Shown here: in pieces, positions 23,701-36,052 of the stretch
Layout: every line of letters begins with the position of its first letter
Position numbering within the stretch: the stretch's first letter is position 1
From: Owenia fusiformis
Taxonomy: Eukaryota; Annelida; Polychaeta; Sabellida; Oweniidae
DNA: 64,000 nucleotides
Reading direction: 5' to 3'
NCBI GenBank assembly: GCA_903813345.2
Contig: CAIIXF020000001.1
Location: forward strand, 58,204,270-58,268,269
The notes under the pieces: model-generated
The model's input: only the letters and a program-made list of their open reading frames with translations
Told to the model about the DNA's origin: nothing
Databases searched by the model: none
Position numbers and translations under genes: made by a program

Positions 23701-26700
23701 GCAATAATGAAAAAGAACTCCAAATGGGCCTTAAACTGATTGCGTATGAAGCAATGGGAATATAAAATAACAAAATAGACTTAAGTACCCAGTATTTTCT
23801 AATTTCAATAGGTTTTTTCCATAGGTAAATGTGAGCAATGCTTTGGCGCTATATTGACTTAATAAATCAAATATTTTCACAATCTCCAGTCTCGGATTGT
23901 CCAAATTCATGTTGAGTCATAAAAATCTATTATATGCTGGCCAAAGTAAACCTTCATTTCATAATATGAACTGTTTTCCAATCTTGACACCAATGAAATA
24001 TAATTCTCCAATAGGTTATGAGATTAGCTAATGTTTTCCTTTCTACAATTGTTTGTCTTACAACAGAATTTATATTTACTTAAAGTGGCTAATAGAAAAT
24101 AATTTTCAGAAATAATTACCCCCCAGTACAACAGAGTGTAATCTTTTTTGGGATGTCAGTTCCATTCCTATTTCACCAACTTCTACTTTGACAGTTTCTC
24201 AGTTTCTTGTAGTCCAGTACTTTCATTGATATCAAATACAGGTTACAAAGCTGCATCCCAATTGCCCCAATTGCCTCACTAATCACTTTGTCTTGTCTTT
24301 CAGCACTGCCATTGACGCTTAAGGCGGGTTACCCAGCATCAGCACTGGCGGGAATACAAGGACAGTATGGGTAAGTATCTAAATGAGAATACAGAGGAAC
24401 TTTAAAGGTGGTGATTCTACTCACCATCAATGGCATAATGTTAAAGATGCAACAAGAGACTGAATTATACAAGTACCAACTTGCCCTCACGAAGTGATTT
24501 AATCACATCTGCTTTTCCACAGAAAAACTACCTGGTTCAATTATCTGGAAAACATGTCAACCATGAAGTAAAAATGTACTTTTTGTCAAAAAAACTTAAA
24601 AGAATCTTTACTGTATACTACCCAAAGTCGACCGACCCTCAAAATGCTCGGCCTGTTGTTTTGAATTGTAAATAGTTAAACATTACAGGATAACAACTTC
24701 CATAAACACATTTCAATCCGATTTATTTTTTAACAATTTAATGCCATAATAGATCTTCCAGAACTCTTGCATTCTGCTTTATGCGTTCAACTTTTATACT
24801 TATTGTGGATTTACGACCAGGTGGCTGTTGGCTTTCTTTGGTATGTACTAATTTCTATGAAAATATATATGACTGTTTTAAGTTTTACGATCTCAGTCGG
24901 CAATAATATAACGGTAAAGTAAAGGTCTACATTGCTCCCAAAGTTCAACAAGTTTTTTCATGTATTGGAACTCAGGTCCAAAAGAAAAGTTCCACGATAC
25001 AAAGCCATTATAATAGTTTGTTTACAAAAATTCAAAAGGAGAATATCATTTTTCATAGCAAGACACTTGTGTCTATATAACTACTGAAAAGGTATTGTTA
25101 GATTAAATGTTGAATTAGTGAGTGGTTCTGTCTAGAAAAAGTGAAAAAGAGAGAGAGTTTAGGATCTCAATATTAAAAAGTTACTACTCCGCCTTTGAGT
25201 ACAGCCAAACATTAAAACCTCCATTAGCTACGCATCTAAAGTACAAAATATTCACAATGTGTTGATGATATTGATATTCCAAATAATGCACGTCAAAGTA
25301 TTGATGCAATAATTGATGATGTCGCATGTAATGTGAAAGGGATACCAAGTGACCTCGATCGTTCACCTTCAACTTTGATGGTTTCGTATGTCCATTGATT
25401 GTGCAACACCGAAGACTAGTCAAATACATTAGTGTGAAAGCTAATAACGTTACATTAGTTCAATATTTCAGTAAGGTATATACAAATATTGTATCTTCTA
25501 TACTTTACATTGAAAATAAATAAATGAAAATGTGTGAGACATCTCATTAGGTTGATGATCCGATCAATAAAACTCTTGACCTATTTATTTACCTTTATGT
25601 TATACTCATGGCTAATAAAATCAGTGCATTATATATTGGGGTGTCACCCTTTGGGTTTTCTTATTGGGGTCCACAAGATTGGGTTTTTTATATTGCAATT
25701 TGAACCGAATGAGGAATAGGGATTGTTTTAAGGACACTTGGGCTACTGTTCAAGGTTGGTTCCATTTTAATAATATCGTTAGTCAGGATTCCACATTGTT
25801 GTACGTGCAAAGGAACATATTTAAAAACATTCAACTAAGAATATACAGTTAAATGAAGTACAAATCATATTGTTATATATACATTTTAAATGGCTTGCCA
25901 AATAAGACGTTTGTAGTACTTTACACTTGTATATGTGGTCGTAGAATCTTTTGTTGCCTTTTGCAAAGAGTTTGCACACAAGTAGGCAAATGTAAATATT
26001 CTATAAAATGTTTGATTTAACATTGAAGAAATATGTAACAATACTCTAACCCTCTCTCTCTCTCTTTAAACGTGCCCTAAACAATCTGTTTAATGAGCAA
26101 GTGCCAATGCTGTATGGATTTGGTTTAACTTCGAAGTCATTGCCCCTCTCCTGAAAACTTAGTCAAGCTCAAGGTCATCACTAGTACCTCGATGTAAAGT
26201 TAATTACATCGTATGTAGGATGTAGACAAATCTTTCCTTGGGTGGTTATCACATATTCAGTATATTTTTGGTTTTGGAGAGTCAATGAATTCCCTAAAAC
26301 CATTTCACAACTTAGTCCATCTAAACCTGATAAAGCTAGGATGATCTTGGTTTATATTCATAAGACCATGAGAGAGTGGTTTCCATTGAGAGTTCTATGT
26401 AATCACTCGACGTATGTTTTGTTCTCTGCAGTCAAAGACTGGAGTGGTCTAATTAGGAATTTTGTATGCATACGATCCCTCCATCAGACATTTATAATAC
26501 AAACACATCTGGTAGTAGATATAAAACACACACGTTCACACAGCGAATGAAAGGCGAGTGCCATCGACCGCACAATTCACCTGATAAGACAGTTGTGATG
26601 AAATTGAAATTTCGACTTTTGCTCCCAAGAAAGTCGAATCTGCCAATAGTTTCAGCAAAAGGACATGTATTGATAGTTATTGAGAAACTGTCTTGTATCA

Positions 26701-29700
26701 ACTTTTTTATTGGATGCTAATCTAAACGATTGTTTATACCATTTTCACATTATTTTGATAGCCCTGAAGTGGGTAACTGTACATCAGAAATAGGCGAATA
26801 TCGCAAACGGCAACACCATCAGCCTCTTCAGGCACTCAGTCCTCTCATCTGACAATTGACCAAGACCGGGAGACAATGGATTACATATTTTTCATTAGAA
26901 TATACACGTTAAGAGTTAGTTAATTCTACTTTGAAGTGCTTTGAGTTGGTATCTTAGGGCAATCAATGCTCCAATATAAATTGCCTTTGCCAAACCTAAA
27001 GACAATGCAAATGAGAAGACTAAATCAATAGTTGAAGAGGAGATCCATACCATGGTATGTGAGGACCTCGCACATAATGAACAACGAATAGTTTTAAAAT
27101 GTGTGAAGCACACAGAATATGATGGCAGCACTTGCTAGACATACAAATAACAAATATAGATTGTTACGAGCTGCTGTGTTTAAAAAGTGTCAGCCATATT
27201 CTATTTTGGAATCCATTGATCTGTCTCATGTGTGGATTGCGCTATTTCATGTTTCAACATAGCGTTGAGTGCCACGTTGCCTTTAGAAAAATAGGTCTAT
27301 GTAGTTCAATCAGTTTTAGAGAATGGCCAGCCGAATCCCCACCTGAATATATTATGCTTGTTAATATTGTGAATTGTATCAACATCGTCATGTAAGCAGT
27401 TATTGTCAGGTATTGTCATCGACTATGTGATTGTTTAGAAGCTTCCTGGCCCTATTGTTTGTTGTATCGACCTATATTTGGCATTTGTCTGTATCACATG
27501 CGTGGTGATCTTTCAACAGAGTATACTCGTTCCCAAGCCCCGCGAACTGATCAATGGGAATTTATTGATAAAGCAATAAAAGCTTCACGTAAACCGGATT
27601 TGTGTAATAGTCATACTTTCATACTTAGTCAATTACCTGACTGTACCAATATTTGCAAAATTTTTAACCTAATGAATTGATGTTTAAATGCATCCTTTTG
27701 ATAATCTGAACAAGAGAACAAATTTTCTATTATATCAACTTATATAATGATACACCACCCATCTCGATTAAGGTTTCGGTTGTTTTAACCCTTTATGGAA
27801 GTGGCACCAACCAGTCTTTGAAAACATGAATAGTATGCTGCAATGATTCCGAAACTCAGACAACACCATTTTACTTCAACTGTAAATTATGGGCAGATCA
27901 ATCCACTATCCACTAAGGTGTCTTAACACCTCAAGGGGTAGTCTTGTTAGCACTGATCTTGTGGAGATGCGAAGACACTAGATACTCATATGTCTTATTA
28001 CACAGCGCGCAATGGTGTCTGATTCCAAAAATCACTGTTTCTCAAATACGATTTTGTTTAACATTTCAGGGTTAAAGAATATCTCTTTCTTGACTCGCTT
28101 GATGAACTAGAGAAGGTGGATAGCTTAGTTCAGGTGCGCACTTGGTAGTCTAATATTACCAATTAGTAATGCCTTTTGGCGGATAGGGTTCTTCCTCCGT
28201 CACAATGTTTTTCTTCTGATCTAGACGATAGCTATGTCATATGATAGTATCATCTTTTTCAACATTCCTGAGTTGTATGTGGGTCAATCGGCCACGTATT
28301 CAATTTACGATCAGAGAATGTGAGGAACTATAACATTTGAAGGTTCAATTATTCAATTATGAGTCAATTCTTTTCAAATATCAAGTTTTGACCACCATGT
28401 TTCACAACCAAGCTCGTCTTTTACTGCGGGTCATTTTGTATTTATATTCAACTTTGTTAAACGTTTCAAATGGATCAAATATGTATTGACAAGATTTTAA
28501 AGATTTTCACCGATAAACCTCCTTGTTGAAATAAGATTGATATATATTTCAACATTTATTAAGCATTTTAATGACACGAATCTGTGAACATTATAGAACT
28601 GTTTGAAATATAAATGGATAACATATTGCATTTGATCAAAAGCTTTGCATGGGTCGTACTATTTGATAATGGCGCAATTCAAACAATGCGTTTTCATTCC
28701 GGATTAAGCATGTAATACGGTAAGCCTGTCTGCCAACAATTCTCTCTTTCAACAATTAAATTATATTAAGTTTGGGCACTTAATATCATATAGTCATAAG
28801 CAAAGGTATAATAGCCCAAACAGAATAGCTTATCGTGACAACAAACCTCTATAACAATATTATAATGAGAAAACGAGAAAGAAGTATAATGCCTATAATA
28901 TCCCCAGAGGGTATGACCCTCTACATAATCGTAAGTTTAAAGAACTTACATAACACTCGCAACAGGTTAATCAATCATTTGCACTAGAACAACGAACGAA
29001 AGAAAACTTTGAATATTTGGCGATTCTTTCTTTACCCTAAAACCAGAACTTTGGATCATGTTGTTGGTAAAATAAGCGATTTTGTTGACAGAAGGATGCA
29101 AGACCCTTAAGATATAAAAAATAGGAAGCGAGTGGATCGAAAATAGAACAATGGTTAAAGCAATGATTTTCAATAGAATGTCAATAATTTATAGTTTTCT
29201 GTAGAATAGAACCTCTTGAAATGCTTATCATGCTGTGTATCGAGACTAGACTTATAAAATATAGATTAATAAAACATGGCAATCTACACATCATTCTAAC
29301 AACCAATACATCTGTACAAAACAATGTACATTAATCATTAAATCACCATATTAAATTATTCAATACGAATTTGTAGTCGATTGAGTGATCGTTCACTTCC
29401 AATTATTCAATTATGATCTCATGAATGTGGACCACAAGACGCAATGAATGTATTTTCACACCCGAATGTATTGGGCGACAGGACTTGATTTGTTGTGGAT
29501 AACATCGGAGTATCTCTCATTTTTAATACAAAGCAGAGTTTATTGGTAAATCAGTTCCACACGCTTCGGCTCTCGTACAATGAAACATATGCTGATAACA
29601 CGTCGTTCCATAAATTGACCATAAACGACATTAACATCCTTTTTGACCACGCCAGGGCGCTGAAATAGCCAACAGATAGTAGGTTAATCAAAAAGGACCA

Positions 29701-32700
29701 TTGCTCCCAATCTATCTATTTTAGTGCTCATTTGTCCTTAGAAGTTTACTAGTTGTAAAAAGTAACATCTCCATAGTTGATTTGTGTGTTATCTTTAGAA
29801 GGTGCATTGAGCCAATATGTTGATCATAAAGCGCCAGTCACAACGTTTCTATCCCTGTGAAGTTTATCAAGAAACTGCGATATCATAAGATAGCAATGAA
29901 TAATGTAATCATTCGTAACTAAATAACTAACCTTGGTTACTCTAAAAGTACTGGCATGAACTGGGAGAATGTTGGAGAGCATGACCTAGTTGGGAACGAT
30001 GTAATGTACGTTTCGTTATCTCATCTTTCGTTTCATAGAAGCATCATCGTTGTAATTAGTTAAAGTTCCACGAATCCAAGAAATGCAAAAAATGAGAGTG
30101 ATATCTTAAGCAATTCAAAAAGACAAATTAATGGAAGTAGTTACGGCAGACAGGTACTTTGTCAGGATGCCACTGTTGCAAACTTTTAGTTAGATAAGGT
30201 TAGCGGATATAAGAACACCCCGGAGAAAGGTTTTGCCAGATATCCATGCTAAGTAAGGGAAACGCCATGTACGGAATGATAAGATAACACTACATGTAAC
30301 AGAGCCTTAATTAGAAAGAACTGGCTTTGACAAAGATTCCTCGAGCCCCTGCATAAAGAAGCTTGTAACGAGGTGCAGTTTCGGCCATAAAAACCAATGT
30401 AGGTAATGAAGATAAGCGATGATTCTGGGGGTTTATGGATTGGATATCCAAATTGATGCGACTGGTTGTGTTTTACTGCATGGTCGTTTGATATCATCGC
30501 TGATAACAGCTGTTTTATTGACCAACATTGCAAATTGGGGTAGATGATCCCAGCTGATGTTTTACTGTGTTTTAACATCTTTTCTCTTATTTGTTATGGT
30601 TCACCCAAGCCCTGCTATGATATTTTATAGCTTTGCAAAGACAACGTCTGGCCAGTAGATAAAATGGAACAAAAACATGAAAATGAGAAAGTGTATGTTG
30701 AGTGAATATAAGTGTTTCTTGTCGGCTCTGGAGACCACGTGGATTGAGTGACCTAAAAATATAGGACTTTGTGTTGTTGGTTATCTAGTTGGCATCTTGT
30801 AATCACTGTTCCACGCATCTGTTTCTGGCATCCTGTGTCTTGTCTCTACAGTCCTTCAGACAAAGGGAGTCAAATGGCCTGGGAACAGCTGATCATATAT
30901 AGCAGTGAATCTATAAGTCACATCCTGGGCATATACCTGTGTTTCTTAGCATGGAAAAGATGACACTCATTAAACTAATGAGTTGCCAGAATATATGAAT
31001 AATCATTAACCATATAGTGAATTTCGTGAGAGATAAGTTTTAGATTGTTTGGTATCATGTCGCATACTACTGTCTAAATGAATAGACGCAAATAAAGAAT
31101 ACATACATACTACAGTTTGTAGTTTTGGGCGTTGAAAATAATTGTATAAAAAGTCAAGCACACCCCATTCTCCAATGTCCACTTGCTCCTCCAGAAGGTG
31201 TGTACGCTATATGGGAGGGGATACTAACACAAGAGGTTGATGCGCAGGATGAAGTTACATGTAAAGGTAGATGTATCTGGAAAACAATGATCCATCCCTT
31301 AGTGTTTGGAGAGATACACGAGGCTAGGTTTCTGGGGTCAGTAAAAGTAAGAAAAGTCTGAACAACCAGATAGCAATGCTGACAGACAATGACAGCAACA
31401 ACACTTTAATAACTATTTAGTCTTTATATCATGATAGAGGTTAACTATGTCATCTATAATCCGCACTATATACATATCAGCTCCTACAGAAGCTTAGTTT
31501 CACCTAGAAATTCTTCGATTAACCTTCGTCATGAGATAATCCGTTATTCCAGCAAGAAGCAAGAAGAATTTGATTGTGTTTCACAATGTCTAAATTTATA
31601 TGATGAGTAGTGATGGGTGTTTTGACTTGTATTACACAGGGGTTCAGAAAGAGAACTTCGTTGGTAATAATTGTTTTGAATCCTCAGTTCATTGACTTAG
31701 AAAATGCCGTGGTAGTGTGAGGCACGTGTTTTTGTTTCTGATCATGGTTATGAGAAATAAGCAAAGTATGTTCAGTGGCAAAGCGCAGGAAGAATCTTCC
31801 AAATGTAAAGGTTATATTTTGGCCATAGAGGTTATGAGCCAGTGATTGGAAAGACAGAAGAAAGTTCGTGTTTGTATGTTTATAGAGCAATCCCAGAGAA
31901 GGCTTATGATCTGGTATGGAATCCATTATTACTGAAACAGAAGCTGCTCCTCGTTTGTTAGTAGTAGTATGTGAGGTGTTTGGCAGAGTCCCATGTATTC
32001 AGGTAAAAGAAACCCCTGCAAATATGTTTGCCATATCACTGTCGCCTCTGATTCGCTTTAGATCATGGAGCAACCTAAATATCTTGTAGCTTAGTAATGG
32101 GATTATCAGTTGAAAGCTAAGATGGCGTAATACAAACAACAACAACAGGGAATTTCCCATGATGAATCCAAAGCTATCTCTAAGATTGCCACCCCTAATA
32201 AATTTACACACCATCACAACGGGGTTAGTTCTTCATAATTCTAGGATTCTGGACAAGTAAACACATGTTCTTGCCATAATGACAGCATACATCAAAGCCC
32301 AGCATTAATCCTCAAAAAATGAAAGTTTGAGTGGAGTTTGGAATTTATTTGAGCATATGCAGAGCGCTGAGTAGAAAGATGATCGGGAAAAAGCAGACGA
32401 TATATCAGAAGTGATTGATGATCCTATGTGTATGTCTATCGAGTTGCCATCTCTCATGATTTATTCATCCAGCATACGTTCGTCATTTATACTTGCTCAT
32501 GTAGCAACCATATATATACACCAAAATCTGTCAAATTGGTCACAAGTCAATCTGTAACCGTGGTCATTTCAGACGATAATATAAGATCAGGTGAATGTTT
32601 AGATTCGCTAGGTCATTGTGTTCCTGCAAGGGAATTCCAAATGGGATGTTCCATCAATCTATTCCCTCTAACTTATTCGACCTTATTCTTTTTAATGACA

Positions 32701-35700
32701 TACTTCCCAAATGAATTTAGTCGTGAAGCTAACTATGATGACCTTTATAGAAGGTATTCAAACATTCGTTCATTTCCTTAAGAAATAGAGAGTGTTAACT
32801 TAAAAACCATCATATTTCTGACACTTTTGTTGCTACAAATGAAAACAAATGACCAACATCTGTGGCCATCCCTTTGAAGTAAACCATCTTTATATATTTG
32901 CAACAGAGAAACTTCCATTTTCCAGGCATTATTGGGAACTTTTCAAATGCTGCCTATATATCAAATACAGGAACTTGCAATCATTGCCGTAAGAGCGTTC
33001 AGAAATGTTGCATCCAATGACGTATTTCTTATTGTATCTACTTAATATGGTAGGATCCTAGCACTTCAATAAAGATAAAAAGATGTCGACACCAATGCAT
33101 TTCTCTATTTCTTTCAGAATGGTTATTAACCCACCCAATCTTCTCAGGAATTTTATTCGTTTTCCTTATCGCAAAAATTCACCATAACACTTACACATGA
33201 CGTCATTAAAGAGAGAAGGGATATGTAAGATGGGAAAAAGACATGGCGGTATCTTATCTTTTTTTACCCATACACATGGACCCAAGTACAACAGACTTTG
33301 CCAGAGAAACATGTACTTAATTTTAGACGCAGCGATTATTAATACCCACCACATATGCTGGTGATTAAGACCTGCGTTTGGATGTTTTTAATATTGATAA
33401 TAGAAAACAATCACGTGGAAGCAATTTAGTCTCATTTAATTAATCGTTAATCCATTAATCCGTCTATTTACTCATTCCTCCCCTCTGTATTAAGCGTTTA
33501 TCTTGGGGTGCGCACAAAGTAATGTACAGTTATTCACACACAACCACAACAGATATCCCAATAAATATAAACACATTCCATAGATTCCACGTCAATTTTA
33601 AGTGAGGTAACATCATATACAGTAAAACATGACAATGTGAGCAATATTTAAATCAGACTGTAGTTTAGTGAATGTTTGATCGAAGTGTTTGGGTTGCTGA
33701 AACTTTGTATAATTGCTGTCTCCTTGTTGCATCTTTTAACACACATCAAACTCATGTTCGAGGTATGATGATGAGATGATCCAGCGAGTAATGATAACAA
33801 TTTGTAGTTTATACATTTATTCAAAAACAATATACATTAAGTAAAATCAGATAAGAATGTTAAACGTTTTATTGGCATGTTTCATATATTTTATCACGTG
33901 ATTGTATAGAATATTATAATTGGTTAGTACCATGTTATTTTTGCTTTTAGATTGCAGTCCACCGTTACAATCGTTACTTATTTGCTTGTGGTGCAGCATT
34001 GAAGAAGGAAAACTGTAGATTAATCTACTGTATTGTTATACAATCTCATCTTGTACTGTTTTATGACATTGAAGTAATGTTTTGTTTCTCTCATTTAGCA
34101 GAGGAGCCTAAACAACGATGGAGTAGTTGCCTAGCAACCGTTCCCTAGCAACGCGCACATACAAGACGGTATAGTTGCCTGACGACAAGGTGGAGGGAAA
34201 TGTATGCTGTGTTATATTTCACACGTGCCCCATCTTCTCAGTCCTTCTGCCACGTTTTGTTGTTTCACATTGCCGAGTATTGTGTAGATACGTTTATGTG
34301 TCACGTGGTGTAAGACACGGGTGGCAAACGGACCACGGTGGCGGCTAGATGTGTGACGTTTGCTGTGTTTTGCTACTGCGCTGTATTTTGGGTTACGTCT
34401 ATATAGTCACAGCTTTGTGTTACTGAACCATTTCTAAAATCCTTTGGGGGATCTTATTTTACGTAGACGTTAAGCATTATCTCTCTTTAGAAGTCTCCGA
34501 CTGTTTTTCCCTCTGAGTGTATGTTAAGATTTCTCCAAACGTGACTTACCACCCGGCGATAATATTTCAGGTTTCCACACCTACAAAATCAATATTTAAT
34601 AATATAATATGATAGCATTGATATAACATTAATCAAATTTATACCATTGTGTCAACGTAACCCAAATACAGTGCTAGTCTGTGTTGTATATACATTTTAT
34701 ATAAAACCTAACCTGGAGTAGATGGCAGAAAGATGTAATAACCAATGACCTTGACCTTGTATTAAAGCAACACTCTGGGGTTGAATCGCTCAGTGTGGTT
34801 TAATAAATTGCTGTGGTTGATTTGAAACCAAAACCAAAACTATTTGAACCTCAATTTAACAAAATTATCTAAATTATACGTCATCAGTAATAGTAAAATT
34901 AGTTTTCATTTTAAATTTAATATAACCATTCTCTCTTAAAATAATATTTGTAGTATTCCAGAGATGATTAAAGTAGCCAGAAAAATTGTTAGAAGAATTT
35001 GGTTTGCATGATATATTATCTTTGAGATGAGTGCCTTGTTTTCTACGATAATAGCTATCTTGGCTTCTTTCCGAGTTTTATGGTTTTGGCATGAGAGTGG
35101 TTCTATAGCTTGTTGCCGTAGTAACGAGGGTAGCAACTCTATTCTGAAGCAAATCTTATTAAAGTAGGTCGGTTAGAGCTGCCTATCAATGCTTGGGTCA
35201 AGAGCCATCGTGACGACCCGTTTGATAGACACGTGGTTAGAGAGCTATCCAACCCTAGGTGTGATGCACATATGTCCCCATGTCTAATTCTCAATTTCTA
35301 CAGTAGGGGCCAGTGTTCAGAGGGACAGTGATTATAAGAGGGGCTGAGTAACCCTACTCAACAGTTGCACACACTTATCATACGTGAAACATCTGCGCCT
35401 TTAGATCAGGGAACTTCTCAAAATACAAAATAGGAACAACATTTCTACATTCATTATATTCACCAAATTTTAAATATAAACCAGTAACAAGCAATTTCCT
35501 GACGACCAGACGCTTGGACAAGTATGTTAAAGTCTGATTGTCTGTTTCCATGTTTTCAAAATATATATGCATCACACTAAGTTTAGGATAGCGGTGTTGT
35601 TTTTATTTCTTTTAGTTTGTTGTATATCTAACCTGTTTTGTGAAGTTTGAGAAGTCTCCACTGATACAAAGAGCACGATTATATCTTGGTATTTTGGGTG

Positions 35701-36052
35701 TTTTGCTTCCTCTCACCTTGGCTATCTATTTGCTTCCAGTGTGCCGCAGTACATCTACCCCAGTGCGTTGGTAGCAGCATCACCTACTACGGGCGGTGTA
35801 ATGCCAGCTGGTCTATCACAATCGCCACTATCACCAACAACAGGGGCAGGCTACTTCGACTATACCACATATGCCAACCAGGTCGCTAACCAGTATGCAG
35901 AGGCGGCCGCCGGGTACCCATTCGCAGCTCAGGGTTATGCAGCAGCCGCTCAAGCTGCTTACACATACGGCATCCCACAACCTCTATCTGCGGGGTCAGC
36001 AGCTGCCGCCGCTCTATATCAACCACAGCAGCTCCAAGAGCGGCTACAATAA
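14600..36052 (+). CDS. RBM24: RBM24/RBM38-family RNA-binding protein, whole coding region (4 exons)
   Basis: Coding exons are 14600-14770, 21280-21403, 24304-24370 and 35740-36052, giving 675 nt or 224 residues plus a stop. One RRM covers about residues 12-90: RNP2 is IFVGGL (14-19) and RNP1 is KSRGYGFV (51-58), which spans the exon 1/2 junction. The C-terminal half is low-complexity, rich in Ala, Tyr, Gln and Pro, and ends [11 protein letters not shown], close to the end of vertebrate RBM24. The length fits the family (about 236-239 residues in human RBM24 and RBM38). Known family members (RBM24, RBM38/RNPC1, worm SUP-12) bind GU-rich RNA and control muscle splicing, mRNA stability and translation in nucleus and cytoplasm. 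The ATG at 14600 is chosen because it gives the family N-terminus and has A at -3 and G at +4. RBM24 versus RBM38 cannot be separated; this is probably the single pre-duplication ortholog. Confidence 0.96.
20548..20603. repeat. CAAT-type simple repeat
   Basis: Imperfect tandem copies of AATC/CAAT (CAATCAATCAATCAATGAAT and variants) inside RBM24 intron 1. Confidence 0.8.
21019..21044 (+). promoter_or_regulatory. Tandem GTGTG-bearing 13-mer in RBM24 intron 1
   Basis: The 13-mer ATTGTGTGTCACC occurs twice head to tail (21019-21031, 21032-21044), about 235 bp upstream of exon 2. GUGUG is the established core recognised by SUP-12/RBM24/RBM38 RRMs, so the gene's own product could bind its pre-mRNA here. 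That use is inference. Confidence 0.35.
21090..21278 (+). repeat. Degenerate tandem repeat leading into the exon 2 acceptor
   Basis: Four or so diverged copies of a unit of about 50 bp contain GAAATGACC, then GATCAT, then TTGTATGT or TTGTGTCT. The last copy's TTGTGTCTTCCAG forms the exon 2 3' splice site. Confidence 0.55.
21280..21403 (+). CDS. RBM24: RBM24 coding exon 2 (end of the RRM)
   Basis: Follows the acceptor TGTCTTCCAG and encodes residues 58-98, starting [37 protein letters not shown] (conserved beta3, helix 2 and beta4). It ends in phase 1 at CCAG|GTACAG. The [12 protein letters not shown] stretch is a hallmark of RBM24/38. Confidence 0.97.
21404..24303 (+). other. RBM24: RBM24 intron 2
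   Basis: A 2.9 kb intron with GTACAG donor and TTTCAG acceptor. I see no transposon, conserved exon or other structured element in it. Confidence 0.85.
24304..24370 (+). CDS. RBM24: RBM24 coding exon 3 (short linker exon)
   Basis: Acceptor TTGTCTTTCAG and donor GG|GTAAGT bound a 67 nt exon. It takes the phase-1 base from exon 2 and leaves phase 2. It encodes residues 99-120, about [22 protein letters not shown], a hydrophobic linker after the RRM. Its small size and place match the third exon of vertebrate RBM24. Confidence 0.93.
34097..34110 (+). other. Strong NAGNAG acceptor in RBM24 intron 3, possible alternative last exon
   Basis: A pyrimidine-rich tract (TTTTGTTTCTCTC) ends in TTTAGCAG, a tandem acceptor. 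Spliced from exon 3 (phase 2), either AG would add only GRGA or GGA before the TAA at 34108-34110, giving an isoform with the RRM but no Ala/Tyr-rich tail. There is no transcript evidence, so this is a candidate only. Confidence 0.25.
34126..34153 (+). promoter_or_regulatory. Two adjoining RFX X-box-like palindromes
   Basis: GTTGCCTAGCAAC (34126-34138) matches the RFX consensus GTNRCC-N0-3-RGYAAC. It is followed directly by GTTCCCTAGCAAC (34140-34152), with one mismatch in the left half. A third half site, GTTGCC, lies about 20 bp further on. They sit in a GC-richer island with CACGTG at about 34303, inside RBM24 intron 3. Confidence 0.5.
35740..36052 (+). CDS. RBM24: RBM24 coding exon 4 (Ala/Tyr/Gln-rich C-terminus and stop)
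   Basis: Acceptor TTGCTTCCAG; completes the split Gly codon (121), then [19 protein letters not shown] and on to [11 protein letters not shown]-stop at 36050-36052. It has several alanine runs and repeated Tyr-bearing motifs ([20 protein letters not shown]), the composition seen in the C-terminal region of vertebrate RBM24/38. Local GC content is clearly above the flanks. Confidence 0.96.

Larger units (their letters stand above)
24371..35739 (+). other. RBM24: RBM24 intron 3
   Basis: An 11.4 kb intron with GTAAGT donor and CTTCCAG acceptor. It contains a CT run near 26050 and a more GC-rich island at about 34100-34400 with RFX-type motifs and a strong cryptic acceptor. Several short ORFs of 60-117 codons lie here, but none resembles a known protein or is flanked by consistent splice sites. 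Confidence 0.8.

Noticed and set aside
24481-24675. A 64-codon frame just after RBM24 exon 3
   Set aside because: A TTTTCCACAG acceptor-like string lies inside it, but no donor or known protein supports an exon.
31125-31361. A 78-codon frame in RBM24 intron 3
   Set aside because: No domain recognised and the ATG is not certain; treated as chance.
32428-32781. A 117-codon frame in RBM24 intron 3
   Set aside because: Longest in the intron but with no known motif, splice sites or repeat relation; length is possible by chance in this DNA.
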